A stretch of 64,000 nucleotides of DNA from Planctobacterium sp965279005 (GTDB lineage Bacteria > Pseudomonadota > Gammaproteobacteria > Enterobacterales > Alteromonadaceae). The position numbers and the translations under genes are program-made. The stretch lies in NCBI GenBank assembly GCA_965279005.1, contig CBDIHK010000030.1, positions 372,001 through 436,000 of the forward strand, read 5' to 3'. A model generated the notes under the pieces. That model searched no databases. It worked only from the letters and a program-made list of their open reading frames with translations, and was not told the DNA's origin. Shown here piece by piece: positions 8,904 through 18,195 of this stretch (within the stretch, counting starts at the first letter, position 1; every line of letters starts with the position of its first letter).

Positions 8904-9869
8904 ATGTCGGGTGAGAATGTTGTCGCAGTAGAAAAAAATGCTAAATCAGTAGCTTCCGTACTCAACATCACTGAAGAAAAATCTGTAGGTCAACAGTTGC
9001 ACGAACTAGCTGAGCATAGGCATGATCCTGAGTATGTTGAACGGTCTTTTCGCTCTGGCGAATACCCCTACAAAACCAAGATATCAAGGCGCGTATACGA
9101 AAAGCACAAAACGGAATTTCAGGTTGAACTGCTGAAGTTGCAAAAGTGGGTGAAAGAAACTGGCCAGAAAGTGGTCATTCTCTTCGAAGGTCGGGATGCG
9201 GCAGGTAAGGGGGGCACCATTAAGCGCTTTATGGAGCATCTTAACCCGCGGGGAGCGAGGGTTGTGGCGTTGGAGAAACCCTCGGAGAAGGAGCAGGGCG
9301 AATGGTATTTCCAGAGATATATCAAGCACTTGCCAACAGAAGGCGAAATTGTTTTATTCGATAGGTCTTGGTACAACCGTGCCGGTGTTGAACGGGTGAT
9401 GGGGTTTTGTGAGCCGCGCGAATACCTGGAATTTATGCGGCAAACGCCAGATCTGGAAAGAATGTTGGTCAGGAGCGGGATCCGTCTATTTAAGTATTGG
9501 TTTTCAGTATCCCAAGATGAACAAGAAACCAGGTTTAAGAAACGTGAAACAGACCCCCTGAAGCAGTGGAAGTTAAGCCCAATTGACAAACTGGCAAAGG
9601 AAAAATGGGATGATTACACAGAAGCCAAGGAATCGATGTTTTTCTACACAGATACGGCAGATGCCCCGTGGGTAGTAGTGAAGTCTGATGATAAAAAGCG
9701 AGCCAGGTTGGGCTGTATGATGCACTTCCTCAACAGTCTTCCCTATGCCAACAAAGATGCCCATGTGGTTAAAACACCAGATCCGCTCATTGTCGGCCAA
9801 GCATCCACTGTGATTAAGACCGACGAACATATTTTATGCAAGAGCCTGCATCCAGATGCTAAAAAATAG
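8904..9869 (+). CDS. ppk2: polyphosphate kinase 2 (class I, single domain)
   Basis: Uses polyphosphate to phosphorylate nucleoside diphosphates, or the reverse. The PPK2 core is clear: Walker A GRDAAGKGG at residues 96-104, the RGARVVALEKPSEKE segment, Walker B plus lid LFDRSWYNRAGVERVMGF, and the conserved FKYWFSVSQDEQ and RETDPLKQWKLSP blocks. At 321 residues it carries an N-terminal extension of about 60 residues before the KISRRVYE block. Class I single-domain members usually favour NDPs; the exact preference cannot be read from sequence. It has its own promoter region (8732-8903) and is followed by a long hairpin. Confidence 0.95.
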   Translation: MSGENVVAVEKNAKSVASVLNITEEKSVGQQLHELAEHRHDPEYVERSFRSGEYPYKTKISRRVYEKHKTEFQVELLKLQKWVKETGQKVVILFEGRDAAGKGGTIKRFMEHLNPRGARVVALEKPSEKEQGEWYFQRYIKHLPTEGEIVLFDRSWYNRAGVERVMGFCEPREYLEFMRQTPDLERMLVRSGIRLFKYWFSVSQDEQETRFKKRETDPLKQWKLSPIDKLAKEKWDDYTEAKESMFFYTDTADAPWVVVKSDDKKRARLGCMMHFLNSLPYANKDAHVVKTPDPLIVGQASTVIKTDEHILCKSLHPDAKK

Positions 9870-9895
9870 TTATTTGAGTTCTACTGCTAATTTGG

Positions 9896-9930
9896 GAGAC
9901 CCGGAAACTGCGCCCCAGTTTTCGGGTCTC
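9896..9930 (+). terminator. long hairpin after ppk2
   Basis: GAGACCCGGAAACTG (9896-9910) pairs with CAGTTTTCGGGTCTC (9916-9930), 15 bp with one G-U, around a 5-nt loop. There is no T tract on the plus strand, so it may act as an mRNA-stabilising or attenuating structure. The rest of 9931-10116 holds nothing I recognise. Confidence 0.5.
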
Positions 9931-10116
9931 ATACTAAAACCCTACAATTCGGAATTAGGTATCTGCTTGCAGAAGTTCACTTCCGACACAATCTAAAGGC
10001 TAGGTCATTTAACCCTACGCACAGATTGGATATTCTCCAATAGTTCAAACTTCTTCTTGATCCAAGTCTTGTATTACTCCCTATATAAGCCTGTTTCGTA
10101 ATGGGTAAGGGCTAGT

Positions 10117-10626
10117 TTGAACTACTTTGCAGAGAGCTTTGCTGTATTGGCGATGCTTATTAATTTTTGGGCTTATCGGCAAACTTTGGTAAACCGCTAT
10201 CGGTTGATTAGTGGTATTGCCATGGTTTGCTTGGGCACCCACTTCTTGTTGTTAGATGCCATGGCGGCGGCAGTGGGCTGCTACCTGGCCTTTGCCCGCA
10301 ACCTTATCTCCATGCGCACCCAAAATCGAAACATCGTTATTTTGTTTGTGATATTGAATGTTTTATTTTTGCTCTACGAACTGTTTGTGTTGGACCATGG
10401 GCTGTTCATTTTGCTGGCCTACACGGCCTCTATCATCTTTACCGTCGGCACCTTTGTTTTGTCATCGGCGCAGATGATGCGCAAGGTGTTTTTGGTGGCT
10501 GTGCTGCTCAACCTAATCTATGCCATATATGTTGGCAGTGTCATGGGAACCTTGGGTATTGTGATAGGAATTACCGGGATCACGACTAAAATGTGGCAGG
10601 AAAGAAAGCTTGCTCAGGCCACATGA
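10117..10626 (+). CDS. YgjV-like inner-membrane protein
   Basis: 169 residues with about five or six hydrophobic segments covering nearly its whole length. The pattern NFWAYRQTLVNRYRLISGIA, then GTHFLLLDAMAAAVGC and FARNLISMRTQNR, matches the YgjV family (PF10688), whose function is unknown. The open frame begins with TTG at 10117; no ATG gives a better N terminus because the first membrane segment already starts at residue 5. It is monocistronic and convergent with the small minus-strand gene. Confidence 0.75.
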   Translation: MNYFAESFAVLAMLINFWAYRQTLVNRYRLISGIAMVCLGTHFLLLDAMAAAVGCYLAFARNLISMRTQNRNIVILFVILNVLFLLYELFVLDHGLFILLAYTASIIFTVGTFVLSSAQMMRKVFLVAVLLNLIYAIYVGSVMGTLGIVIGITGITTKMWQERKLAQAT

Positions 10627-10654
10627 CCCGAGCATATATTTGAGTGAATCGATA

Positions 10655-10879
10655 TTAAACTAACTGCACCACAGATGGGTGTTTATCACTTGAGTACTCA
10701 TGGTAGATATCGTCTAAATATCTCGCTAACTCATTGGCGTTTAGTTCAGGTGGGATAACCACATCATAGACTCGGGCTCGTATTCCAGTGGCTGACTCCT
10801 TATACAGATGCCACTGGCCATCGTTCCTCGACACGGACATCCTGTTACCAAAAACATCAAATAGATATTTATTCTGCAT
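10655..10879 (-). CDS. small conserved protein, DUF7661-like
   Basis: 74 residues, soluble, no signal peptide. The layout (N-terminal KYLFDVFGNRMSVSR, central VYDVVIPPELNANELARYLDDIYHEYSS, C-terminal HPSVVQL) resembles small stand-alone proteins grouped as DUF7661; this is from memory and moderately sure. It begins 18 bases after the serine hydrolase stop on the same strand and is probably co-transcribed with it. Function unknown. Confidence 0.6.
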   Translation of the reverse strand: MQNKYLFDVFGNRMSVSRNDGQWHLYKESATGIRARVYDVVIPPELNANELARYLDDIYHEYSSDKHPSVVQLV

Positions 10880-10897
10880 AGAGTGTGTCCCTAGTTT

Positions 10898-12244
10898 TTA
10901 TAGCTTTATTGCCGGAGTGCCTTCGCCAAAAAACATGCTTACTGGTGTGAGTAGCGTTTTGCCATCGTCCTCAACGAGTTTGAAAAAGTCCTGGGTACAT
11001 GTATAGGAAAAGGAATCGTTTTCCCTGGCAACCAACTGACGCTTGTCCTGACCCTTGGACTTGGCATAAAGATGTTCGCCATCAAAACTAATTGTTGTGG
11101 TAGTGCCATCCTCAAACCGGTACTTGCCAACCAGCCTATCTGCCAAGCTAAGTTTCTGTACTTGCGCAATAGGTTCAGGGGTTAGCCCTAGCTGCATTGA
11201 TATCATGTCCAATAGGGCGGGGCCTGGATGCTGGCTTTCGTTATTGCTGAAAGCTGCTGCAAATAAGTCTTTGTCTGGAAAATACACAGTCCAAACCATA
11301 TAGCCAGGTACCCCGCCATCGTGGCTGTAGCTTAGCAAGTTTTGGATAGGGAAAATGTTGAAACCCATACCGTAGTTAATGGTTTCGCCAGAATTTAGTA
11401 GCGCTTTTTTCACCATTAGTTGGTAGTTCTCTTGCGAGATAACTTTGCCAGTGCGCAATGCCTGGTGCCATTTTGCTAAATCTTCAAGTGTGGATGCGAT
11501 GGCACCCGCAGCTCCAATCCAGCTCCGATCTACTGCTTCCGGAGCCATAAATTTGCCGGGTTTCCTGCGGTTAGCGCTATGTCCCGGCACTATACCAGTG
11601 TCGGTGAAACCCCTTTCGATAACCCGGGACTTAGTCATGGCCAAGGGCTTGAATACATTGTCCTGTAAAAATTGGGCATAGCTTTTGTCCGCCGTTATTT
11701 CGATTATCCGGCCTAATAACAAGTAGCCAATGTTGGAGTAGCGGAATTCAGCGCCAGGCGCTACAACAGGATCTATTCGGCTGATCTGTTTAATTATTTC
11801 TGCGCTGTTGGCGTATTCATCCCAGCGACGGCTAACGCGACGGACACCAAAGTAATCGCCAAGGCCTGCGGTATGGCTCAACAGGTTCATGATTTTAAGC
11901 CCAGCATAATCCGAGTTGATTTCCGGGATAATCTTTGCAACCGAGTCTTGTAATGACAGCTTCCCCTGTTCTACTAATAGCAATATGGCTGCCGCAGTAA
12001 ATTGCTTGGTAACAGAGCCAATTTGAAAAACATCACTGCTGGACAAAGCCCTTTTGCTGTTCAAGTCCGCAATACCGTTTGCGCCTTGGTACACCAGTTT
12101 ACCGGCCTGTTCCAACCTAACTGCAATACCTGGATGCTCAGCGTGGGTATGACAGGCCAATACATCGGTAAAATGCTGCTTGGCTTGTATGGTGGTGGCA
12201 CTGGTAAAGCAGGCGAGGGTAAGGGCAATCTTTTTGAACACCAA
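10898..12244 (-). CDS. secreted serine hydrolase, class C beta-lactamase fold
   Basis: 448 residues with a signal peptide (cleavage around TIQA-K). Penicillin-binding-protein-like motifs are visible: SVTK at residues 77-80 (nucleophile Ser77 and Lys80), the YSN motif in FRYSNIGYLLLG, and HDGG in place of the beta-lactamase KTG. A C-terminal domain (about 350-448) resembles the lipocalin-like tail found on many such esterases. The substrate is unknown; peptides or esters are possible and beta-lactam hydrolysis is unlikely from this motif set. The start lies 29 bases after the TonB receptor stop, so it is probably in the receptor operon. Confidence 0.88.
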   Translation of the reverse strand: MVFKKIALTLACFTSATTIQAKQHFTDVLACHTHAEHPGIAVRLEQAGKLVYQGANGIADLNSKRALSSSDVFQIGSVTKQFTAAAILLLVEQGKLSLQDSVAKIIPEINSDYAGLKIMNLLSHTAGLGDYFGVRRVSRRWDEYANSAEIIKQISRIDPVVAPGAEFRYSNIGYLLLGRIIEITADKSYAQFLQDNVFKPLAMTKSRVIERGFTDTGIVPGHSANRRKPGKFMAPEAVDRSWIGAAGAIASTLEDLAKWHQALRTGKVISQENYQLMVKKALLNSGETINYGMGFNIFPIQNLLSYSHDGGVPGYMVWTVYFPDKDLFAAAFSNNESQHPGPALLDMISMQLGLTPEPIAQVQKLSLADRLVGKYRFEDGTTTTISFDGEHLYAKSKGQDKRQLVARENDSFSYTCTQDFFKLVEDDGKTLLTPVSMFFGEGTPAIKL

Positions 12245-12273
12245 ATTCGTTCCTTGTTAGGGCTTAACGCAAG

Positions 12274-14934
12274 TTAGTAATTTAATATGGTCCGTAGGTA
12301 TACCAGGCCACCATTAATGCCCATTGGCGAGGTTGAAGGGTACAATGCGCCAGCCGATAGTGCATAAGGATTGCTATCCGGTGAATTGTCGAAAACATTA
12401 TTGGCGCCAACAATCAGCTGCCATTGGGCATCCAATTGGTAGCCCAGCTCTAGATCCAAGGTTACTTCCGAACCGGCTTCAATATCTAGTCCAGCTGAGG
12501 CATCCAAGTGGTCTTCGTAATAACTACCGAAATAGTTCAGGCGCAACAATGTGTTAAACCGGTCATGGGTTTGGCTGTAGGACAAGCTACCCCGGTGTTT
12601 GGGAATATTTTCCTCTATCATACGGATCCGCTGCGGCGTCAGGTTAGTTTCCACAAAGCGGTTGCCTTGGGCGTCTATGCGGTTGTATTGGGTGATCCGG
12701 TCAATATGGGTTTGTGTCCAGTTGTAATTCAATGACACCTGGCTTTGGCCTCCAAACCATTCACCAGTGTAGCTCAATACTAAATCCAGCCCTTGGGTAC
12801 TGGTATCAAAGTCATTGGTGAAATACTTGGCTGCGGCAAAGCGCTCAGGGTTAGCCACGCCCTGTGACAGTAGGATCTGTATGTCGTTTGGGCGAAGCGG
12901 GATAGCCGAGGTAGTGCTTATCCTATCTTGTAGTCGGATGTAGAAGTAGTCCATGGTTAAAAAGAAATCGTCATTTAACTTGGCCACTAGCCCTATGCTC
13001 TTGTTGACTGATTCTTCCGGTTGCAGTGGGGTTGCGCCCAATTGCAAACTAATGGGATCCGTAGGTGGCAATGTGGCTTGGTCTTCCAGGCCATTTTCCC
13101 CAAAGGCGGTGGTAACGTTAATCACATTACTTTGTCCAACCGTGGGTGCCTTAAAACCTGAATTAATAGAACTGCGCATGGCCAAGTTGTCGGTCAGGGA
13201 GAACATAATTGAAAACTTTCCATCGAAAGTGCTGCCAAAATCGCTAAAGTTCTCGTAACGCGCAGCGAATCCCAAGGTTATCAGTTCGTTTATTTCGGAT
13301 TCTAAATCAATGTAACCAGCCCAATTTTGGCGTGACCAGGAACCCGCAGTTTCTGGGCGGTATCCGGGGAAACCGTTGGAACCAACGCTGAACCCCAGGC
13401 TGTCACCGGTTATTGGTGAAACGGCATAAGGGCCTATGGCATAGGATGCGAAGTCGCCAGCGACTTGTCGGTAGGTCTCCTGGCGCCACTCTATACCAGA
13501 TGCAATGTTAATTTCATGCGAGTTGCCAACTTCAATGGCCTTGGTTAGGTCTAGTGTCAGCCCTTTTTCAATTTGTACTGCTGCGCCGGGTGAAAACCGC
13601 GTCGGTGAATTGGAACCTAGGGACGGGTTAAGGCTATTGCGCAGCCCGTAGTTAACTTTGGAATAGCCGGCAATAGCGCTCAGGTCATACTGCCAGTCTT
13701 GCCCAAACTCACCTTTTAAGCCCGCTACGGCAAAAACGTCCTCTATGTTGCCTTTAAATTTAGGGGTAAAGCCCCCGGGGAGTATTTCGTTAAAGGCAAA
13801 GCAATTGGGATCTTGCAATACTTGTTGGTATTCAGGTTGCTGCACCAGGAAGCCGTCAACCGGGAAAACCACGTTTGGGCAATTACCAGTGCCGTCGGGT
13901 GTCAAGTCAGCGACTAACCACCGGTAATGTGAGACTTCATCATTGCGGTCAATGCTGCCATCGCCGTTTGAGTCTGCCAGGCGCAAATCCGTAACATAGG
14001 CACCTGCGCGGGTCTGTGGGTTGCGGTAAAAGAAACCGCCTTCAACGGAGCGGCGGGAATAATTGGCAAAACTGTAAAACTGTTCGCTGCCGCCCAGGCC
14101 GACCCCGAGGTTGTAGGCTAATTTGACGTCGTACTCCACCTCTGGTGTTCCCCAAATTTGACTTGGGTCGGCAATATCCATTATCCCCAAGGCCGCCAAA
14201 TCAGCGGCATCTTGCCTCTGGATACTGCGGCTGGTGGGCTTTTGCTGGCGCCACTCTGTACTTAAATTAAGGAAACCGTCTTGCCCTAAGCCCAACCCGC
14301 TATTTGCCAACAATTGCAGTGATTCGCCATCACCTTCGAAGTGCTGGGCAGCCCTGGCCTCTAGCGTTCCTCCTTCTGAGTTATCATTCAAGCTAAAGTT
14401 CAATACGCCAGCAATGGCATCTGAGCCGTATTGGGCAGATGCGCCATCCCGCAACACACCCACTTGGCTGATACTTGAATAGGGGATTGCGGCAATATCG
14501 GGACCTTGTGCACCATCTGACAAGCCGCCGCCCAAAAATGTGATTACCGCGGAGCGGTGCCGCCGTTTGCCGTTAACCAGCACCAGGGTATGGTCAGACG
14601 CCATGCCCCGCAAATTTGCAGGCCTTACCAAGGTGGAGGCGTCGTTTATTGGTTGGTCATTGGCGTTCAATGACGGGATCAGTTTGCTCAACATGGCAAT
14701 CAGGTCGGTATTGCCTTGCCGTCCCAAATCGGTGCTGTTAATCACATCTAGTGGTACTGATGAATCGATGGCATTCCTCGGGCTACCGCGGGTGCCAACA
14801 ATCGCTATTTTCTCTATATAGGTTTCCAGCAAGGCCTCTTGGTAGCTCAAGCTTGGCAATTCTGCTTGGGCAGGATCGATATACAGTACGCCCTGTTGGC
14901 CCGGACGTTCAAACTGGTTCGGTTTTGACTTCAA
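12274..14934 (-). CDS. TonB-dependent receptor 1, plug and barrel (frameshifted from its STN domain)
   Basis: Outer-membrane active-transport receptor. Visible parts are a TonB-box-like segment (EKIAIVGTR), the plug with RPANLRGMASDHTLVLVNGKR and LRDGASAQYGSDAIAGVLNF, and a 22-strand barrel ending in a C-terminal aromatic (RTILNY). In the given frame it starts at an unlikely TTG with no signal peptide. The missing N terminus, a signal sequence and STN signalling domain, is encoded just upstream in other frames. Removing one T from a TTTT run (14933-14936 on this strand) joins STN to this frame. Restored length is about 1007 residues. It is paralogous to receptor 2; ligand unknown, a ferric complex being possible. 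Confidence 0.9.
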   Translation of the reverse strand: MKSKPNQFERPGQQGVLYIDPAQAELPSLSYQEALLETYIEKIAIVGTRGSPRNAIDSSVPLDVINSTDLGRQGNTDLIAMLSKLIPSLNANDQPINDASTLVRPANLRGMASDHTLVLVNGKRRHRSAVITFLGGGLSDGAQGPDIAAIPYSSISQVGVLRDGASAQYGSDAIAGVLNFSLNDNSEGGTLEARAAQHFEGDGESLQLLANSGLGLGQDGFLNLSTEWRQQKPTSRSIQRQDAADLAALGIMDIADPSQIWGTPEVEYDVKLAYNLGVGLGGSEQFYSFANYSRRSVEGGFFYRNPQTRAGAYVTDLRLADSNGDGSIDRNDEVSHYRWLVADLTPDGTGNCPNVVFPVDGFLVQQPEYQQVLQDPNCFAFNEILPGGFTPKFKGNIEDVFAVAGLKGEFGQDWQYDLSAIAGYSKVNYGLRNSLNPSLGSNSPTRFSPGAAVQIEKGLTLDLTKAIEVGNSHEINIASGIEWRQETYRQVAGDFASYAIGPYAVSPITGDSLGFSVGSNGFPGYRPETAGSWSRQNWAGYIDLESEINELITLGFAARYENFSDFGSTFDGKFSIMFSLTDNLAMRSSINSGFKAPTVGQSNVINVTTAFGENGLEDQATLPPTDPISLQLGATPLQPEESVNKSIGLVAKLNDDFFLTMDYFYIRLQDRISTTSAIPLRPNDIQILLSQGVANPERFAAAKYFTNDFDTSTQGLDLVLSYTGEWFGGQSQVSLNYNWTQTHIDRITQYNRIDAQGNRFVETNLTPQRIRMIEENIPKHRGSLSYSQTHDRFNTLLRLNYFGSYYEDHLDASAGLDIEAGSEVTLDLELGYQLDAQWQLIVGANNVFDNSPDSNPYALSAGALYPSTSPMGINGGLVYLRTILNY

Positions 14935-14935
14935 A

Positions 14936-15294
14936 ATAACGGACTGACAGCTGCCCGTTAGCGTCGCTTACAGGATAAAGCTTGGTGCCCTCCAACAGCC
15001 TGACAATGCCAATCTCCAAGGTGTAACGTCCCCGTAATGGGTTTGCTTGCTCCTTTGCGGCCAGTTCATAGGGGAATAGCAAGGTGGTGTTGGCTTGCTG
15101 CGCGAACTGGGTTAGGGCTTGGTCAGCGGGTAGGGGATCGATATCAAATTCAATGTAGGGTAGGTGTTTGTGCGTACGCTAAACCCGTCATACAGCCAAA
15201 GTAACAGGCACAGCAGGCCGGTCAATCCTGGTATGCGGAAAGACTGCTTTGTGATGCGTTCAGTTCGAGCAGGTGTGTGCCAGCCTTGGATCAA
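14936..15294 (-). pseudogene. signal peptide and STN domain of receptor 1, out of frame
   Basis: Frame one (from TTG 15294) gives a basic N terminus and a hydrophobic stretch (IPGLTGLLCLLLWLYDGFS), a plausible signal peptide. Another frame then gives YIEFDIDPLPADQALTQFAQQ, followed by a segment ending LRGRYTLEIGIVRLLEGTKLY: a textbook STN (secretin/TonB short N-terminal) domain, which contacts FecR in FecA-type receptors. The shift lies near 15170-15178 (one base missing) and is reversed near 14935 (one base extra), so the signal peptide and the barrel share one frame. Either both indels are sequencing errors and one full receptor gene exists, or the signalling arm has been lost. Confidence 0.75.
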
Positions 15295-15333
15295 ATTCGC
15301 GAGTATTAATTGTTATTTTTGCCGAACCATACC

Positions 15334-15357
15334 AAAAAAAGCAGCGCTATGCTGCTT
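15334..15357 (-). terminator. Rho-independent terminator after fecR
   Basis: On the minus strand AAGCAGC-ATAGC-GCTGCTT is followed by a run of seven T. It separates the sigma/fecR unit from the receptor 1 gene, so the receptor probably has its own promoter in 15295-15333. Confidence 0.85.
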
Positions 15358-15414
15358 GGGAAACAAAATTAATCTCAAATAAAGTAAAATGGCTGTGTAC
15401 TTTTGGGGAGCTGC

Positions 15415-16482
15415 CTATTTCGGCATTAACAGGATACTGTCTTGGGATACTTTTTGGTGGGCAATTTCAAAATTACTATCGAGCGCATGCAACAGCCCGT
15501 CAATATCGCCAACCTTAAAAAAGCCCGCGACACGCACTGTTTCAAGCGACGGATCATCTAGGGCGAAATCGATGTCGGTATAGCGGCTGACCTCAACCAA
15601 GGCTTCTTTTAGCGGTTCTCCTTCAAACACCAGTATCCCTTGTTGCCAGGACAAGGCTTTTTGTACCTTGTCTAATGACAAAGTGCGCTTGTTCAGTTGT
15701 CCCTCGGCGTTAAAGGTAGCTGCCTCACCTGATACCATAAATACGGTATCGAAGCTTGCTGTGGTGTTTTGATCCAGCGCAGGCACTGCTGCAGCCTGTG
15801 CGTCCTGCACCATGACTTTGCCTTCCGTGACCAGCAACTCCAGTGCGCCATTGTCCACCAATTCTACATTAAAGGCTGTGCCCACTGCTGTAACCTGGCT
15901 GCTGCCTGCACTGACCACAAAAGGACGGGTTTGGTCGTGCGCTACTTCAAAATGAGCTTCTCCCTGCAACAACCTAATGTCGCGACGTCCTTCGCTGTAG
16001 CTAATTTCTAGGGCAGTACTGGTGTTTAGGTGCAACACTGAACCGTCAGCAAGGCTGACGGTTTTTTGCTCACCTACCTGGGTAGACTCCCGCTGGACTT
16101 GTTGCACAGTATGTTGTGTTGATATTTCCAGCCGGTCAGTTTGCATAGGTACCAGCCAAGCAATGGCCATGGTACAAAACAGGACGAAGCTGGCGGCGAT
16201 GGCGATAGGGTGCCGGTGCCATGAGGGTTTGTTGTTAATGCCACTGTTGGCATTGGTTTTATCCTGCAGTGGGAACAGGCCACTCAATTCATGCATGACA
16301 CTCAAGTCATCCCAAAGTGCGGCCATTTCAAACAACATGGTTTTGTGGTGTTCGTTAATTGCCACCCATTGCTGGAGCTCAATTTGCTCTTGCTGCGACA
16401 AACCGCGATCCAATTTGCTTACCCAGGCACAGGCTTGCGCATGGATGTCCTGTTTACTGCTAAATGAGGTTACATTACCCAT
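15415..16482 (-). CDS. fecR: FecR-family anti-sigma regulator
   Basis: Inner-membrane protein that relays the state of a TonB receptor to its sigma factor. The N-terminal cytoplasmic FecR-type domain (residues 10-60, AQACAWVSKLDRGLSQQEQIELQQW) is followed by one membrane segment (about 90-112) and the periplasmic FecR domain with VSLADGSVLHLNTSTALEI, LLQGEAHFEVAHD and FVVSAGSSQVTAVGTAFNV, then a C-terminal STN-like domain (LKEALVEVSRYTDIDF). At 355 residues it is close to the usual length. It starts only 5 bases after the sigma factor stop, as in fecIR operons. Confidence 0.93.
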   Translation of the reverse strand: MGNVTSFSSKQDIHAQACAWVSKLDRGLSQQEQIELQQWVAINEHHKTMLFEMAALWDDLSVMHELSGLFPLQDKTNANSGINNKPSWHRHPIAIAASFVLFCTMAIAWLVPMQTDRLEISTQHTVQQVQRESTQVGEQKTVSLADGSVLHLNTSTALEISYSEGRRDIRLLQGEAHFEVAHDQTRPFVVSAGSSQVTAVGTAFNVELVDNGALELLVTEGKVMVQDAQAAAVPALDQNTTASFDTVFMVSGEAATFNAEGQLNKRTLSLDKVQKALSWQQGILVFEGEPLKEALVEVSRYTDIDFALDDPSLETVRVAGFFKVGDIDGLLHALDSNFEIAHQKVSQDSILLMPK

Positions 16483-16487
16483 TACTA

Positions 16488-17085
16488 CTACTTCCGCCTT
16501 GTCTTGCCGCGAAGCTTAATTGTTGTTGCCACTTTCTCGCCTGCTTTGTTGCCAATATGGTTTGAGCCAATTGTTGTCGATTGGTTCAATTTTGCTAAGT
16601 ATTGGGAGCACTGTTGCAATCCTTTGGCAACGTGCTTCTCTACTGTGCTCTCGCTCAGCCCAATGTACGCGGCGATATCTTTTTGGCTCATGCCGTACAC
16701 TTTTTTCAAAAGAAAGACGCGTTTCACCTCAGGTGACAAACTGTCAGTGGCTTTGCAGAAGCTAAGGAAGCGCTCTTTGCTTTCAACTTGCGTTTCTAAA
16801 TTGAGGTGGCTGGCACCGAATTCGCTTTCGTCACAATCTTCCATGGATAGGTTGTGTTTTTCAGAAGCCCTTGATACGTAGTTCAACGCCAAATGCTTGG
16901 CAGTGCGCAACATGTAGGTTTTTTCAAAGCGGATCTCTTGTTTCAGTTCCGCTTCATAAGTCTTAACAAAGGTCTCTTGTACGATGTCGTCAATATCTTC
17001 GCTACGCACAATACCGCTAATAGCCCGTTTAATTTGGGCTGCGGTACTTCATATAGGTATCGATGATTTTGGAGCGTTTTTGCAT
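16488..17085 (-). CDS. fecI: FecI-like ECF sigma factor (frameshift near its start)
   Basis: Region 2 includes RSEDIDDIVQETFVKTY and region 4 is LSPEVKRVFLLKKVYGMSQKDIAAYIGLSESTVEKHV, a clear FecI-type ECF sigma factor. The frame from ATG 17085 (MQKRSKIIDTYMKYRS) runs into a stop after 19 codons. Dropping one C of a CCC run (GGG at 17035-17037 on the plus strand) continues it as QIKRAISGIVRSEDIDDIV, which restores region 2.1. Without that correction the longest start is a GTG at 17009 that lacks the first conserved helix. It likely directs transcription of receptor 1 and perhaps receptor 2 when FecR is relieved. Confidence 0.88.
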
Positions 17086-17165
17086 GCTTTGTTTTCAATA
17101 ATCGAGTAAAGCGATAACCACTAGTAGGTTAATTGTTATGGCTTTAATGATTGTTGTTTGTCTGT

Positions 17166-17191
17166 AAAAAATCGGGGAGCGGTGCTCCCCG
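17166..17191 (-). terminator. Rho-independent terminator of receptor 2
   Basis: Minus strand: CGGGGAGC-ACC-GCTCCCCG followed by ATTTTTT, 17 bases past the receptor stop. Very strong stem. Confidence 0.92.
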
Positions 17192-17207
17192 AACGTCTTA
17201 GTCTTAT

Positions 17208-18195
17208 TTAAAAGGCGTAAACCGCCCTTACGTAGTAGAAGCCACCATTTATACCGATAGGTGAAGTGGTTGGGAAGGTCGAACCGGCAATCTCATTGTC
17301 ATACTGGGTATTGCGGTCTGGCTCTTCATCCAATGCGTTCTTCGCACCTAGGGTTAGGGTAATGTTTTCCGAGACAGTGTAACCTAACTCTAGATCGACA
17401 GTGAATTCGTCGCCCACTTCTTCGATTGGCAAACCTGAATCCAAGTGGTCTTCGAAGATTTCACCGTAGTAGTTCAACCTCGCCAATACCCGCCAGTCAC
17501 CATTGGTGTGGTTGGCAGTCAGGCTCCAGCGCGTATCAGGCAAGTTATCTTCGATCATGCGCACCCGGTCGGCAGATACGTTCTGGGTAGGTTCGCCGTT
17601 GACGATAACTGTCTTAACGTCATCAACTTCAGTATCCGTCCAGTTGTAGGCCAAGGAGAACTTGGTATCACCGCCAAACATGTCCATGCTGTAGTTGGCG
17701 ACGATATCTACACCCTGTGTGGTAGTCGTAAAGTCGTTGGTGAAGAAGCTAACTTCGCTGAAAGAGCTTGCATCAGGCACGCCAGCAGCAGTTAGGGCTG
17801 CAATGTCTTGCGCAGTCAACTGGATACCTGAAGTAGTACTGATCCTGTCTTCTAGTTCAATGTTGAAGTAATCGATGGTGAAGAACAGGCCGTTGTCCAA
17901 TTCACCCACTAAACCTAGGCTGTATGCTGTTGATTCTTCCGGCTCAAGCGGGGTCGCACCTTTCAACTGGGAAATCGGATCGGTTGGCGGCAGGGTAGCA
18001 CGGTCAACCAAGCCGGCAGGAGAGAACGCCGTGGTTACGTTACGCACATTGCTCTGGCCGATGGTAGGGGCTTTAAAGCCAGTAGAGACTGCACCACGTA
18101 GTGCATAGTCTTCAGTCATCTGCCAGCGCGCTGACAATTTACCTTTTGTGGTGTTACCAAAGTCGGAGAAATCTTCGAAGCGGATTGCAGCGGCC
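17208..18195 (-). CDS. TonB-dependent receptor 2, C-terminal barrel part (frameshifted)
   Basis: Second half of the receptor that begins at 19827. The frame opens with AAAIRFEDFSDFG, which directly continues the barrel interrupted upstream, then STGFKAPTIGQSN, DRISTTSGIQLTAQDI and GDEFTVDLELGYTVSENITL, ending in the aromatic C terminus YYVRAVYAF needed for outer-membrane insertion. The first ATG-like start in this frame is 18137, inside the barrel and without biological sense. Line-by-line similarity to the C-terminal half of receptor 1 is high. Confidence 0.88.
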
